Of a stretch of 64,000 nt of DNA, positions 33,062 through 39,909 are shown in pieces. The position numbers were made by a program, and so were the translations under genes. This DNA comes from Halostella limicola (GTDB lineage Archaea > Halobacteriota > Halobacteria > Halobacteriales > Natronoarchaeaceae). The stretch spans positions 1 through 64,000 of the forward strand of contig NZ_RCDI01000004.1 of the NCBI RefSeq assembly GCF_003675875.1. Reading direction: 5' to 3'. Position 1 is the first letter of the stretch. Every line of letters begins with the position of its first letter. The notes beneath the pieces were generated by a model. It was not told where the DNA came from and made no database searches. It worked only from the letters and a program-made list of their open reading frames with translations.

Positions 33062-33322
33062 TCAGGAGGTTTCCGGCGCCGCGTTTTCGGGGTTCGCGGC
33101 GCTTGGCACCCGGATCCGGAGGGCGAAGTCCGTCTCCGGGTCCCGGACCGGCGCGGACGACACGTCGAACCCGTGCTTGTGACACGACCGCCGGATGCTG
33201 CGCTCCGCCGGGGGGTAGTCACCGACGACCCGGAGCTCCTCTCCGGGGTCGAGCTCCGCCAGACAGCGCCGGACGATCAGCACCGTCTGGGGACACACTG
33301 TTCCGCTCACGTCGATCTCCAT
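33062..33322 (-). CDS. TusA-like sulfur carrier, paralogue 2
   Basis: 86 aa. The motif SGTVCPQTVLIVRRCL has Cys10 in the TusA position but the second Pro of CPxP is replaced (CPQT). The segment GDYPPAERSIRRSCHKHGF (Cys47) is shared with paralogue 1 at 19748 and is not general to TusA, so the two form a subgroup. Its location among purine genes rather than with a thiolation operon suggests a carrier role in the same sulfur/selenium pathway; that is inference. Two Cys at residues 10 and 20 add to the thiol content. Confidence 0.75.
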   Translation of the reverse strand: MEIDVSGTVCPQTVLIVRRCLAELDPGEELRVVGDYPPAERSIRRSCHKHGFDVSSAPVRDPETDFALRIRVPSAANPENAAPETS

Positions 33323-33481
33323 GTGTCACGGGTGCGCACGGACGACCATAATCCTGTCCCCGGTCGGAGCGTGGTTGCGTCGTTCTCAACCGAGCGCGGA
33401 GGCTGCGTGTACTCCGCGTGGTCGATAGGTAAACGCGAAGAGAACGGATCAGAGACTCGGTTACGAGGGGGCTCGGCCGTC

Positions 33482-34810
33482 CTACGGTTTGACTTCCTTC
33501 GCGGCGTCGCGGTGCTCCTCCAGAGAGAGGCCGACGTCGCTCGCGCGCTGGCGGATCGCGTCGGCGTCGACGGTCGCCACCTCGCCGTCGTCGACGAGCA
33601 CCTCGCCGTCGACCATCGTGAACCGCACGTCGTCGCCGTGCGCGGCGAACACGAGATGCGAGAGGACGTCGTGCAGCGGCGTCGCCCGCGTCACGTCCGT
33701 GCTGAGCCCGACGATGTCGGCTCGCCAGCCCTCGCGGATCGCGCCGAGGCGGTCGAAGCCGGCGGCTTTCGCCCCGTTTATCGTCGCCATCTCGAAGATC
33801 TCCTTCGCCGGGGTCGCGGTCGGGTCCAGCCGGTCCACCTTCTGCAGGAGGCTCGCCTGGCGCATCTCGGTGAACGGGTCGAGCGTGTTGTTGCACGGCG
33901 GGCCGTCGTTGCCCAGCGCGACGTTGATGTCCCGGTCGAGGTAGTCCCAGACGGGCGCGATGCCGCTCGCCAGCTTCATGTTCGAGGAGGGGCAGTGGGT
34001 GACGTGCGTCCCCGTCTCGGCGAGGACCTCCCGTTCGCTCTCGTCGGTCCAGACGCAGTGGGCCAGCACCACGTCCTCACCGGTGAGCCCCACCTCGTCC
34101 AGCCAGTGGATGTTCCGCATGCCCGTGTCCTCCTTGACCGTCTCGATCTCGCTCTGGTTCTCGCTGGCGTGCGTGTGGATCCTGACTCCGTCGTACTCGT
34201 CCGCGAGCTCGCGAGCGCCGCGGAGACACTCCTCCGTACACGACACCGCGAACCGCGGCGTCACCGCGTACCGGATGCGGTCGTCGAACGACCCGTGGTA
34301 CTCCTTGATGAGCCGCTCCGACTCGTCGAGCGCGTCCTCGGTGTCCTCCTGTAGCCCTCGGGGCGACCGCTGGTCCATCATCACCTTCCCCAGGACGCCG
34401 CGGATCCCGATCTCGCCGGCCGCCTCGAACGCCTGGTCCGCGTGGGCGACGGAGAGGTGGTCGACGCAGGTGGTCGTCCCGCTCTCGATCATCTCCAGGT
34501 AGCCCAGTTCGGCGGCCACCGACATCTCCTCGGCGGAGAGCGACGCCTCCATCGGGAGGATGTAGTCGAAGAGCCAGTCCAGTAGCTCGGTGTCGTCGGC
34601 GATGCCCCGCCCCAGGCTCTGCACGGAGTGGATGTGGCCGCCGACGAGGCCGGGGAGGAGCACGTCGTACTCCCGCCGCTCGTGCTCCGGGTAGCGCTCC
34701 GCAAGCTCCTCGTGGTCCCCCACGGCCTCGATCTGAGACCCCTCGACCACGACCGCGCCGTCGTGGACGACGGTGGTCGAATCGGCCACCACGGTTCCGG
34801 CTAATAACAT
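33482..34810 (-). CDS. Amidohydrolase, ATZ/TRZ - guanine deaminase-like (SsnA-type context)
   Basis: 442 aa. Metal and substrate motifs: LLPGLVGGHIHSVQSLGRGIAD (HxH), HTHASENQSEIE, DVVLAHCVWTDE, THVTHCPSSNMKLASGIAPV and LGNDGPPCNNTLD (Asp). This is the subgroup of metal-dependent deaminases acting on guanine, adenosine derivatives, S-adenosylhomocysteine or triazines. Nearby purine permeases and adenine deaminase favour a purine, possibly guanine, and bacterial SDMH loci carry the related ssnA. ATG 34810 was chosen: it is about 30 nt after AAAGTTTTTCAC (34834-34845) and gives the family start; the longer reading adds no conserved sequence. Confidence 0.82.
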   Translation of the reverse strand: MLLAGTVVADSTTVVHDGAVVVEGSQIEAVGDHEELAERYPEHERREYDVLLPGLVGGHIHSVQSLGRGIADDTELLDWLFDYILPMEASLSAEEMSVAAELGYLEMIESGTTTCVDHLSVAHADQAFEAAGEIGIRGVLGKVMMDQRSPRGLQEDTEDALDESERLIKEYHGSFDDRIRYAVTPRFAVSCTEECLRGARELADEYDGVRIHTHASENQSEIETVKEDTGMRNIHWLDEVGLTGEDVVLAHCVWTDESEREVLAETGTHVTHCPSSNMKLASGIAPVWDYLDRDINVALGNDGPPCNNTLDPFTEMRQASLLQKVDRLDPTATPAKEIFEMATINGAKAAGFDRLGAIREGWRADIVGLSTDVTRATPLHDVLSHLVFAAHGDDVRFTMVDGEVLVDDGEVATVDADAIRQRASDVGLSLEEHRDAAKEVKP

Positions 34811-34833
34811 ACGTCTTCGAGAAGCCGATCCAC

Positions 34834-34845
34834 CGTGAAAAACTT
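34834..34845 (-). promoter_or_regulatory. TATA-like box of the ATZ/TRZ amidohydrolase gene
   Basis: AAAGTTTTTCAC on the minus strand, about 30 nt before the ATG at 34810. Confidence 0.45.
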
Positions 34846-34957
34846 TGCTTCCGGGGCCGAGCCCGCGTACGGCGGCGAACGCGGACGGCTTCCGCGGATC
34901 GGTAGCCAACGAGATTCGGCTACGAGAATTAACACCCTTAGCCCGTTTAACGTTACG

Positions 34958-34971
34958 GCCCGTACACGGGC
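34958..34971 (-). terminator. Hairpin downstream of the first S17e-like gene
   Basis: GCCCGT and ACGGGC with a 2-nt loop, about 60 nt past the stop of the S17e-like gene at 35030. Confidence 0.4.
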
Positions 34972-35029
34972 GAGTCGTTCGGGCGAACCGGACTGGTACG
35001 ACTCCCCAGACGCGGACTCGGGGCGGCAG

Positions 35030-35212
35030 TTACGGTCCGACCTTCTTCCTCGTGATGTACCCCGCGATGCGGTTGCGGAGTCGGATAGACCCGACGTTGG
35101 TCATCTTCGTCACCATCTGCTTGTTCTTGCTGAACTGCCCGGAGAAGGAGTCCGGATGCTGTCGCAACAGCCTGTCGCCGACACTGATGATGTCCTCTGG
35201 ATCGGCCGTCAT
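35030..35212 (-). CDS. S17e-like ribosomal protein paralogue A
   Basis: 60 aa. It has the archaeal/eukaryotic small-subunit protein S17e pattern: a first helix (EDIISVGDRLLRQHPDSF), the conserved F-x-x-NKQMV turn and the C-terminal [18 protein letters not shown], which matches the canonical RNRIAGYxTRK signature. The N-terminal residues of canonical haloarchaeal S17e (IKPAYVKK-like) are absent. A leaderless ATG lies about 29 nt after CACTTAAGAT (35237-35246). Paralogue B is 650 nt away on the other strand. It could be an accessory ribosomal protein, a stress- or zinc-independent variant, or a non-ribosomal derivative. Confidence 0.75.
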   Translation of the reverse strand: MTADPEDIISVGDRLLRQHPDSFSGQFSKNKQMVTKMTNVGSIRLRNRIAGYITRKKVGP

Positions 35213-35236
35213 GGACCGATATCTTCGGGGATAGCA

Positions 35237-35246
35237 ATCTTAAGTG
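35237..35246 (-). promoter_or_regulatory. TATA box of S17e-like gene A
   Basis: CACTTAAGAT on the minus strand, about 29 nt before the ATG at 35212. Confidence 0.5.
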
Positions 35247-35377
35247 CTTTGTTCGCAGAGGTCTGGACCGCCGCGTTCGCGCTGGCTGCAGCCTGGGCCA
35301 TAGAGGTTTCCCGTCGCTCAGGAGGCGTAGAGGGACGGGAAGGAAGCCCGGGGTGGCGCCGCCGCGAACCGTGGAGC

Positions 35378-35402
35378 GTCAGTCAATGAGGGCCGGACTG
35401 AC
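35378..35402 (-). terminator. Hairpin downstream of the small haloarchaeal protein gene
   Basis: GTCAGTC (35378-35384) and GACTGAC (35396-35402) with an 11-nt loop, just past the stop of the gene at 35420. Further hairpin-capable sequence (CCCGTC...GACGGG) lies at about 35310-35340. Confidence 0.4.
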
Positions 35403-35419
35403 TGGCCGACACGGGACTA

Positions 35420-35662
35420 TCAGGCGGAAACGGACCCGCTGACGCGCGGGTCCGAGAGCTGGACGTCGTAGTACTCGACGAACTTGATCAGGTCGTACGT
35501 CACCAGTTCGGTCGCGACGTCGGGGTCGACGCCCGCGACTATCTCCTGGTCGACCATCTCCACGAGACAGTCCTTCGCCTGCTCGGACAGTTCGTCGAAG
35601 TGGCACACCTGCGTCTGATCGGCGGCGGGCTCTGCGCTCGAAACCGTGACTCTTAGTGTCAT
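35420..35662 (-). CDS. Small acidic haloarchaeal protein of unknown function
   Basis: 80 aa. I recognise the pattern HFDELSEQAKDCLVEMVDQEIVAG and LVTYDLIKFVEYYDVQL as typical of small haloarchaeal hypothetical proteins but cannot name a function. It has a variable N-terminal 20 residues and then a compact helical core. Start ATG 35662 gives the shortest form consistent with this core. It sits between the two S17e-like genes, so it may share their control. No signal peptide or membrane segment. Confidence 0.6.
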   Translation of the reverse strand: MTLRVTVSSAEPAADQTQVCHFDELSEQAKDCLVEMVDQEIVAGVDPDVATELVTYDLIKFVEYYDVQLSDPRVSGSVSA

Positions 35663-35831
35663 GGTAGTCGCTCGCAAGACAGTAGCGACCGCCGGGTAAT
35701 CAAGATACCGGCGACACACGCGGTTGCCCATCCGAGGTTGCGTTTGCTCGGATCGCCTCGCAATGCCTCATCACTGCGACACCACATCGGGCGCCGCAGC
35801 GAGGCACAGATCTCGCAGACGTTTGCCAAAG

Positions 35832-35839
35832 AACTATGG
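35832..35839 (+). promoter_or_regulatory. TATA-like box of S17e-like gene B with adjacent TTTGCCA
   Basis: AACTATGG about 27 nt before the ATG at 35862, with TTTGCCA at 35822-35828 directly upstream in the BRE position. Confidence 0.45.
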
Positions 35840-35861
35840 CCAGTGATAACGACTGACACCT

Positions 35862-36053
35862 ATGGCATCGAACTCGAACGAGATCATCAACATCGGCGAG
35901 TCGCTCATCGAGCGGCACCCGGACTCGTTCACCGAAGACTTCGAGGAGAACAAACACCGGGTCGAACAGCTGACGGACGTCGAGGCGAAACGCGTACGAA
36001 ACCGGATCGCGGGGTACATCACGAGGAAGAAGAAAGAACGCGTCCTGCAGTGA
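35862..36053 (+). CDS. S17e-like ribosomal protein paralogue B
   Basis: 63 aa. The same layout as paralogue [19 protein letters not shown], an F[13 protein letters not shown] turn and [18 protein letters not shown]. It is closer to canonical haloarchaeal S17e in the middle ([24 protein letters not shown]). It is divergent from the small protein gene at 35420. With paralogue A it makes two S17e-type genes within 1.1 kb. I cannot see whether the genome also has a canonical copy elsewhere; if it does not, this one may be the working ribosomal protein. Confidence 0.78.
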   Translation: MASNSNEIINIGESLIERHPDSFTEDFEENKHRVEQLTDVEAKRVRNRIAGYITRKKKERVLQ

Positions 36054-36315
36054 TCCGGGTCCGGCGTTTCGCGTCGGCTACGCCGCGGCCGGCATCTGTA
36101 CTCTCTCCCCTCCACGGAACGCTACATCGGCGTGATCGCCGCCCGTACTCGCGCGCCGCCTGAAGGAGACAGTGATGTGAACGGCGGCTCGGCGGTCGAG
36201 CGGCCGTCCGTCCGGGAAGAGACGGTCGACGCCCCTATACTTTCAGGCTCGCACGTCGCACTCGTCGCTTGGCAAACGCCGTGGCAGGTTCCGGAACCGA
36301 CGAACCGCGTCACCT
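36054..36315. other. Convergent intergenic region with a TTTGCCA motif
   Basis: 262 nt between the 3' ends of S17e-like gene B and a membrane protein gene. No convincing gene. TTTGCCA (minus strand) lies at 36270-36276 inside a 15-mer shared with 24245-24259. Confidence 0.4.
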
Positions 36316-36693
36316 TCACTCCGATGCCGTGAGTGACTCCCCGAGGAAGACGGCGACGGCGATGACGAGAAACGCCGCGAGTAGTAGCTCCTGGCGGTGA
36401 TACAGACTGTCGACGCTGTAACCGATCATCAGACAGCCCGCGGCGACCTCGTAGTAGGTGCTCGTCCGGACCCGATGAGCGGAGCCGAGAACGAACAGGA
36501 CGAACGCCGCGGCGGCGATCAGCGCGATCACCGGTCCCTCGGAGTAGCTCCCCGCAGCGAGCAGTCCGTACACGACGTACCCGTAGAGGAGAGCCGCGAC
36601 GAACCAGCCGGAGTTCGCGAGGACCGTCTTGTTGCGCGAGAGTTGCACCAACGCGCCGTCGTTCGCCGCGCCGGTCCGGAGTGAGCCGAGCAT
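36316..36693 (-). CDS. Small membrane protein of unknown function
   Basis: 125 aa, four predicted membrane segments: SGWFVAALLYGYVVYGLLAA, PVIALIAAAAFVLFVLGSA, YYEVAAGCLMIGYSVDSLY and LLLAAFLVIAVAVFLG. Function not recognisable. ATG 36693 is 27 nt after ACCATTATAGTAC (36714-36726) and so leaderless; the longer upstream reading is unlikely. Confidence 0.6.
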   Translation of the reverse strand: MLGSLRTGAANDGALVQLSRNKTVLANSGWFVAALLYGYVVYGLLAAGSYSEGPVIALIAAAAFVLFVLGSAHRVRTSTYYEVAAGCLMIGYSVDSLYHRQELLLAAFLVIAVAVFLGESLTASE

Positions 36694-37057
36694 GGGATGT
36701 GCTATTGCGTGTCGTACTATAATGGTTTGTCCTCGGATCCCGATCCTCGTTCGCCGAGATGTCGTGCCGGCGGTAGGACCGGTTACTTCCACGGTTGCTC
36801 TACGATCCTTCTTTAAACTCCAAGATCGGCGTGAGGCGCTCGTATTTCCCGTATTTTCGTCCCATACCGTTTTTCACCGATCGAACCGCATCAGCTCCAC
36901 GAACCGTAGAGCTGGTCACGCGTCTAAGAGAGCCGAATCTGCCGTCACGAAACTGTTTCTCGGAGGGGGCACCCCCGTTTTGACCACCGCTGGATTCCGA
37001 TCGTTCCCATCACTGATTCGCCGGTACCTTCTTTGGCCGGCCCGGCGACGACCGAGT
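36694..37057. other. Intergenic region upstream of the hotdog thioesterase gene
   Basis: 364 nt. The left end holds the membrane-protein promoter. A TTCTTTAAACTCC box near 36809-36821 and a weak box near 37030 could serve the gene at 37058. I see no RNA gene or further coding sequence. Confidence 0.4.
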
Positions 37058-37450
37058 ATGACCGAGGCGGACGAGACGGTCCGGGCGCGCATCGCCGACG
37101 ACCCCTTCTGCGAGTCGGTGGGGATAGAGCTCGCGTCGCTCGAACCCGGTCGCGCGGAGACGACGCTCACCGTCGAGGAGCGACACCTGAACTTCCACGG
37201 GACGCCGCACGGGGGCGCGGTGTACGCGCTGGCAGACGCGGCGTTCGCCGCGGCGTCGAATAGCCGGGGCGAGACCGCGGTAGCGCTCGAGACCAACGTC
37301 TCGTACCTCGCGGCGGCCGAGGTGGGAGACCGGCTCACCGCCGTCGCCGAGGAGACCCACGCCGGCGACAGCACCGCCGAGTACGGGGTGGATGTCTCCA
37401 CAGAGGACGAGCGGGTCGCCACGTTCCGGGGACGGGTGTACAAGCCCTAA
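37058..37450 (+). CDS. PaaI-family hotdog thioesterase
   Basis: 130 aa. Hotdog-fold acyl-CoA thioesterase of the PaaI/YdiI group: ARIADDPFCESVGIELASLEPGRAE leads into HLNFHGTPHGGAVYALADAAFAAASN, where the HGG-x-x-x-x-LAD motif carries the catalytic residues, and ending YGVDVSTEDERVATFRGRVYK. It hydrolyses acyl-CoA thioesters, often phenylacetyl- or hydroxybenzoyl-type. Start ATG 37058 gives the usual length. It converges with the LLM gene 20 nt downstream. Confidence 0.85.
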   Translation: MTEADETVRARIADDPFCESVGIELASLEPGRAETTLTVEERHLNFHGTPHGGAVYALADAAFAAASNSRGETAVALETNVSYLAAAEVGDRLTAVAEETHAGDSTAEYGVDVSTEDERVATFRGRVYKP

Positions 37451-37470
37451 GTCGCAGGGATGGAGACGGC

Positions 37471-38475
37471 TCAGTCCAATCGCGGCGCGACCTCGGATCC
37501 GAGACGGTCGATGCAGTCGAGCATCGCGTCGGTCCCGATCCCCGGATGGTACGTCCGGAAGATGAAGTGGACGTCGTCGCCGAGCGCGTCGCGGTACGTC
37601 TCCAGTTCGTCGACGACCTCGTCCGGTGCCCCGAAGATCGCCTGCTCCTTCAGCTCCCGCTTTCGCTCCTCGTCGAGTTCGTCGACCGGCTCGCCGGAGA
37701 AGATCTCGGCGTAGCGGCGCTGGAGGAAGAAGTAGCCGTCGCGCATCCGCTCCCAGGCGTCCTCGCGCGAGTCTCCGACGAACCCGTGCTGGAGGACGTA
37801 CACTGTGAAGTTGCCGTCGAGGCCCTCCTCATGTCGAACGCGCCGAATGTCCTCGACGCGCTTGCGGATGCCCTCGACGGAGAGCGCGGAGGGGGCGCAC
37901 CACGCGTCGGCCGTCCTCGCGGCCCGCCGCACCGCCGGTTTCGCCGCGCCACCGAGCATGATCGGAACGTTGTCGTCCGGCTTGGGTGTGACCGACACGT
38001 CGGGGTCGGCGTCGTGGAACGCCGACTCGCGGTCGATCGGTCCCGGCGACCACGCGCCGCGGAGCACGTCGACGGCGTCTTCCAGCCGGTCGGCGCGCTC
38101 CTCGACCGGCACGCCGAACCCCTCGAACTCCCGCGGGTTCGACCCGATGGCGAGGCCCAGCGTCGTCCGCCCGCCCGAGAGCAGTGACACCGTCGCCGCG
38201 TCCTCCGCGAGGCGGACCGGGTCGTACAGCGGCGCCAGCGCGACGCAGGTGCCGATCTCTATCTCACTGGTCTCGGCGGCGAGCGCTCCCAGCGCCGGCA
38301 TCGTCCCCGAGAGGTAGCCGTCCGGCTGGAAGTGATGCTCCGACACCCACGCGCTCGCCAGGCCGGCGTCGTCTATCGCCCGCCCGAGCGTCAGCATCTC
38401 TTCGTAGATCTCGCCCGTCGACCGGTCGTCGTCGGGCCGTCGCTGGCACGTGAACAGGCCGGTGCCGATCTCCAT
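37471..38475 (-). CDS. LLM-class F420/flavin-dependent oxidoreductase
   Basis: 334 aa luciferase-like TIM barrel. MEIGTGLFTCQRRPDDDRSTGEIYEEM and GLASAWVSEHHFQPDGYLSGTMPALGALAAET match the bacterial-luciferase-type FMN/F420 enzymes (EHH motif near the active site), as do TVSLLSGGRTTLGLAIGSNPREFEGFGV and VPIMLGGAAKPAVRRAARTADAWC. The ATG at 38475 has a good GGAGGT box 5-6 nt upstream, which decides it over ATG 38502. Substrate unknown. Its upstream region carries palindromic TTCGA elements (see the regulatory entries). Confidence 0.82.
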   Translation of the reverse strand: MEIGTGLFTCQRRPDDDRSTGEIYEEMLTLGRAIDDAGLASAWVSEHHFQPDGYLSGTMPALGALAAETSEIEIGTCVALAPLYDPVRLAEDAATVSLLSGGRTTLGLAIGSNPREFEGFGVPVEERADRLEDAVDVLRGAWSPGPIDRESAFHDADPDVSVTPKPDDNVPIMLGGAAKPAVRRAARTADAWCAPSALSVEGIRKRVEDIRRVRHEEGLDGNFTVYVLQHGFVGDSREDAWERMRDGYFFLQRRYAEIFSGEPVDELDEERKRELKEQAIFGAPDEVVDELETYRDALGDDVHFIFRTYHPGIGTDAMLDCIDRLGSEVAPRLD

Positions 38476-38970
38476 ACGGAGTACCTCCGGATCGACCGGC
38501 ATAATTCTTCGGTCCCGAGGGGGCCGACGTGCGTAGGACCACGCCGCCATCTGAGAAGAACAGTGTTCGAAACACTCGAACGTAGGGACAGGAGCGGGTC
38601 TCACGGCGACCGCAAGAACGCCTTTCCCGGTCGAACGCGCAGCCAAAGTTACGACGATCGGAGTGGGCGGTATTCCTAATATTCGAGTTACTCGAACGAG
38701 TGAGGACGCCGACACATTACAGGTATAATTCTGTAAAGCCGCCCGCTCGCGGTATCGGATCCCGGCATACAGAGCGAACCAGATACGTCGCGGGAAACTA
38801 GGACGTCGCCCGATTCAGGGGCTCTTCGACGCGACGAACTGCTGTCCGCCCGTAAGGAGAACCGATCGGAACCGCGCGCGGAGGAGCGCGGTCCGAGGGT
38901 ATCCTGGGCGTTTCGTTCTTTCGAACGAAGGGAAAAATACATATTGCACGCCCGTTGATACTGCGGCGAC
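38476..38970. other. Regulatory region with several TTCGA palindromes
   Basis: 495 nt, no gene. It holds the LLM promoter (38503-38511), GTTCGA/TCGAAC (38565-38581), TTCGAGTTACTCGAA (38682-38696), TTCGTTC/GAACGAA (38912-38929) and the TATA box AAAATACATAT (38934-38944) of the membrane protein gene at 38971. A site like the second occurs before the IclR gene at about 50723-50737. Confidence 0.55.
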
Positions 38971-39666
38971 ATGAACGAAACGACACAGTTCGGATCGAAA
39001 ACCGCTCTCGGGACGCAGAACGTCTCGCGGATCGTGGGGATAGCCACGGGACTCGTCACGTTCAACGTCGTGTTGATGCTGGTCCTCTCGTACACCCCGG
39101 TGGCGGGTATCGGGCTGCTCCTGTTCTCGAACTTCTTCGTCGGCATCGCGGTGTTCGCCGTCACGGTCGGTGGCGGGTTCTGGATCGCCAGCAAGGGGAC
39201 CGAAAAAGGGAGCCTCCCGCTCGCCGGCGCAGGCGTCGCGCTGACGCAGGCCGGCTACTCCCTGATCGGGTCGGCGATCCTCCTGCTGGCGCCGTCCGGG
39301 AGTCGCGTGCTCGCGATCGGCGTCGCCGCCGTCGTCACGGGGGCGATCACGGCGGGCGTCGTGGTCGTCGTGTTCAACACGGCTCGGTCGTTCGAGGGGT
39401 GGCAGCGGTACGCGGGCGGGCTGTTCATCGGCGGCTTCGCGCTTGGCGCTGTCGGCTACTTCGTGAACCCGACGCTCGTCGTGGTCGCCGGCCTGCTGTT
39501 CTTCCTCGGGTTCGTCGTCGACCTGACCTACGAGGTCTGGGCGGTACGCGAGAACCGGTTCGCCAGCAACCTCCGGAACGCCATCGGCATCTACGTCGCC
39601 GTGATGGGCGTGTTCATCCACGTCCTCCAGTGGGTGATCCGGATGCTGTCGATACTCGACAACTGA
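38971..39666 (+). CDS. Polytopic membrane protein of unknown function
   Basis: 231 aa with about seven membrane segments, from GLVTFNVVLMLVLSYTPVAGIGLLLFSNFFV to a last helix near IYVAVMGVFIHVLQWVIRMLS. The overall shape and the terminal RNAIGIYVAVMG...IRML recall Bax-inhibitor-1/YccA-type proteins, but similarity is too weak to assign. Promoter TATA box at 38934-38944; a TTCGTTC/GAACGAA palindrome lies directly upstream of that box and suggests repression or activation there. Confidence 0.6.
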   Translation: MNETTQFGSKTALGTQNVSRIVGIATGLVTFNVVLMLVLSYTPVAGIGLLLFSNFFVGIAVFAVTVGGGFWIASKGTEKGSLPLAGAGVALTQAGYSLIGSAILLLAPSGSRVLAIGVAAVVTGAITAGVVVVVFNTARSFEGWQRYAGGLFIGGFALGAVGYFVNPTLVVVAGLLFFLGFVVDLTYEVWAVRENRFASNLRNAIGIYVAVMGVFIHVLQWVIRMLSILDN

Positions 39667-39822
39667 CTCCCGCACCGCGAACGGCTCTCCTCGCCGTCTG
39701 ACCCGACCGGCCGGATCTCCGAGCGACCGAAGCGGCCATTCGAAAGAGCCGAACGGAGATCGTCCATGTCGTCGCCCAGGCCGGGGGTAAAGCCAAAGTG
39801 ACCCGGCGGGGAACTCGGTACC

Positions 39823-39906
39823 ATGCCCGACCAGCCTCTCCCTTCCGCGGAGCGACAGTCGCGCGGCTCTGCCGCGAAAGCGTACGGCGTCGCCGGGGGG
39901 ATCTGA
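39823..39906 (+). CDS. Possible 27-codon leader peptide before the TPP enzyme
   Basis: A short open frame ATG...TGA ends 3 nt before the TPP-enzyme ATG at 39910. The product would be MPDQPLPSAERQSRGSAAKA plus seven residues, with no recognisable domain. A TATA-like GTAAAGCC near 39786 would place the transcript start close to this ATG. It could be a leader peptide coupled to translation of the next gene, or just chance. Confidence 0.25.
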   Translation: MPDQPLPSAERQSRGSAAKAYGVAGGI

Positions 39907-39909
39907 CCG

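Noticed and set aside
35300-35345. Possible structured RNA (CCCGTC...GACGGG) between S17e-like gene A and the next gene
   Set aside because: Only one hairpin; no match to SRP, RNase P or tRNA features and no independent promoter or terminator that I can support.
36132-36332. 66-codon plus-strand frame carrying the TTTGCCA complement
   Set aside because: Amino acid composition not haloarchaeal-like, no ribosome-binding or TATA box at leaderless distance; more likely non-coding.
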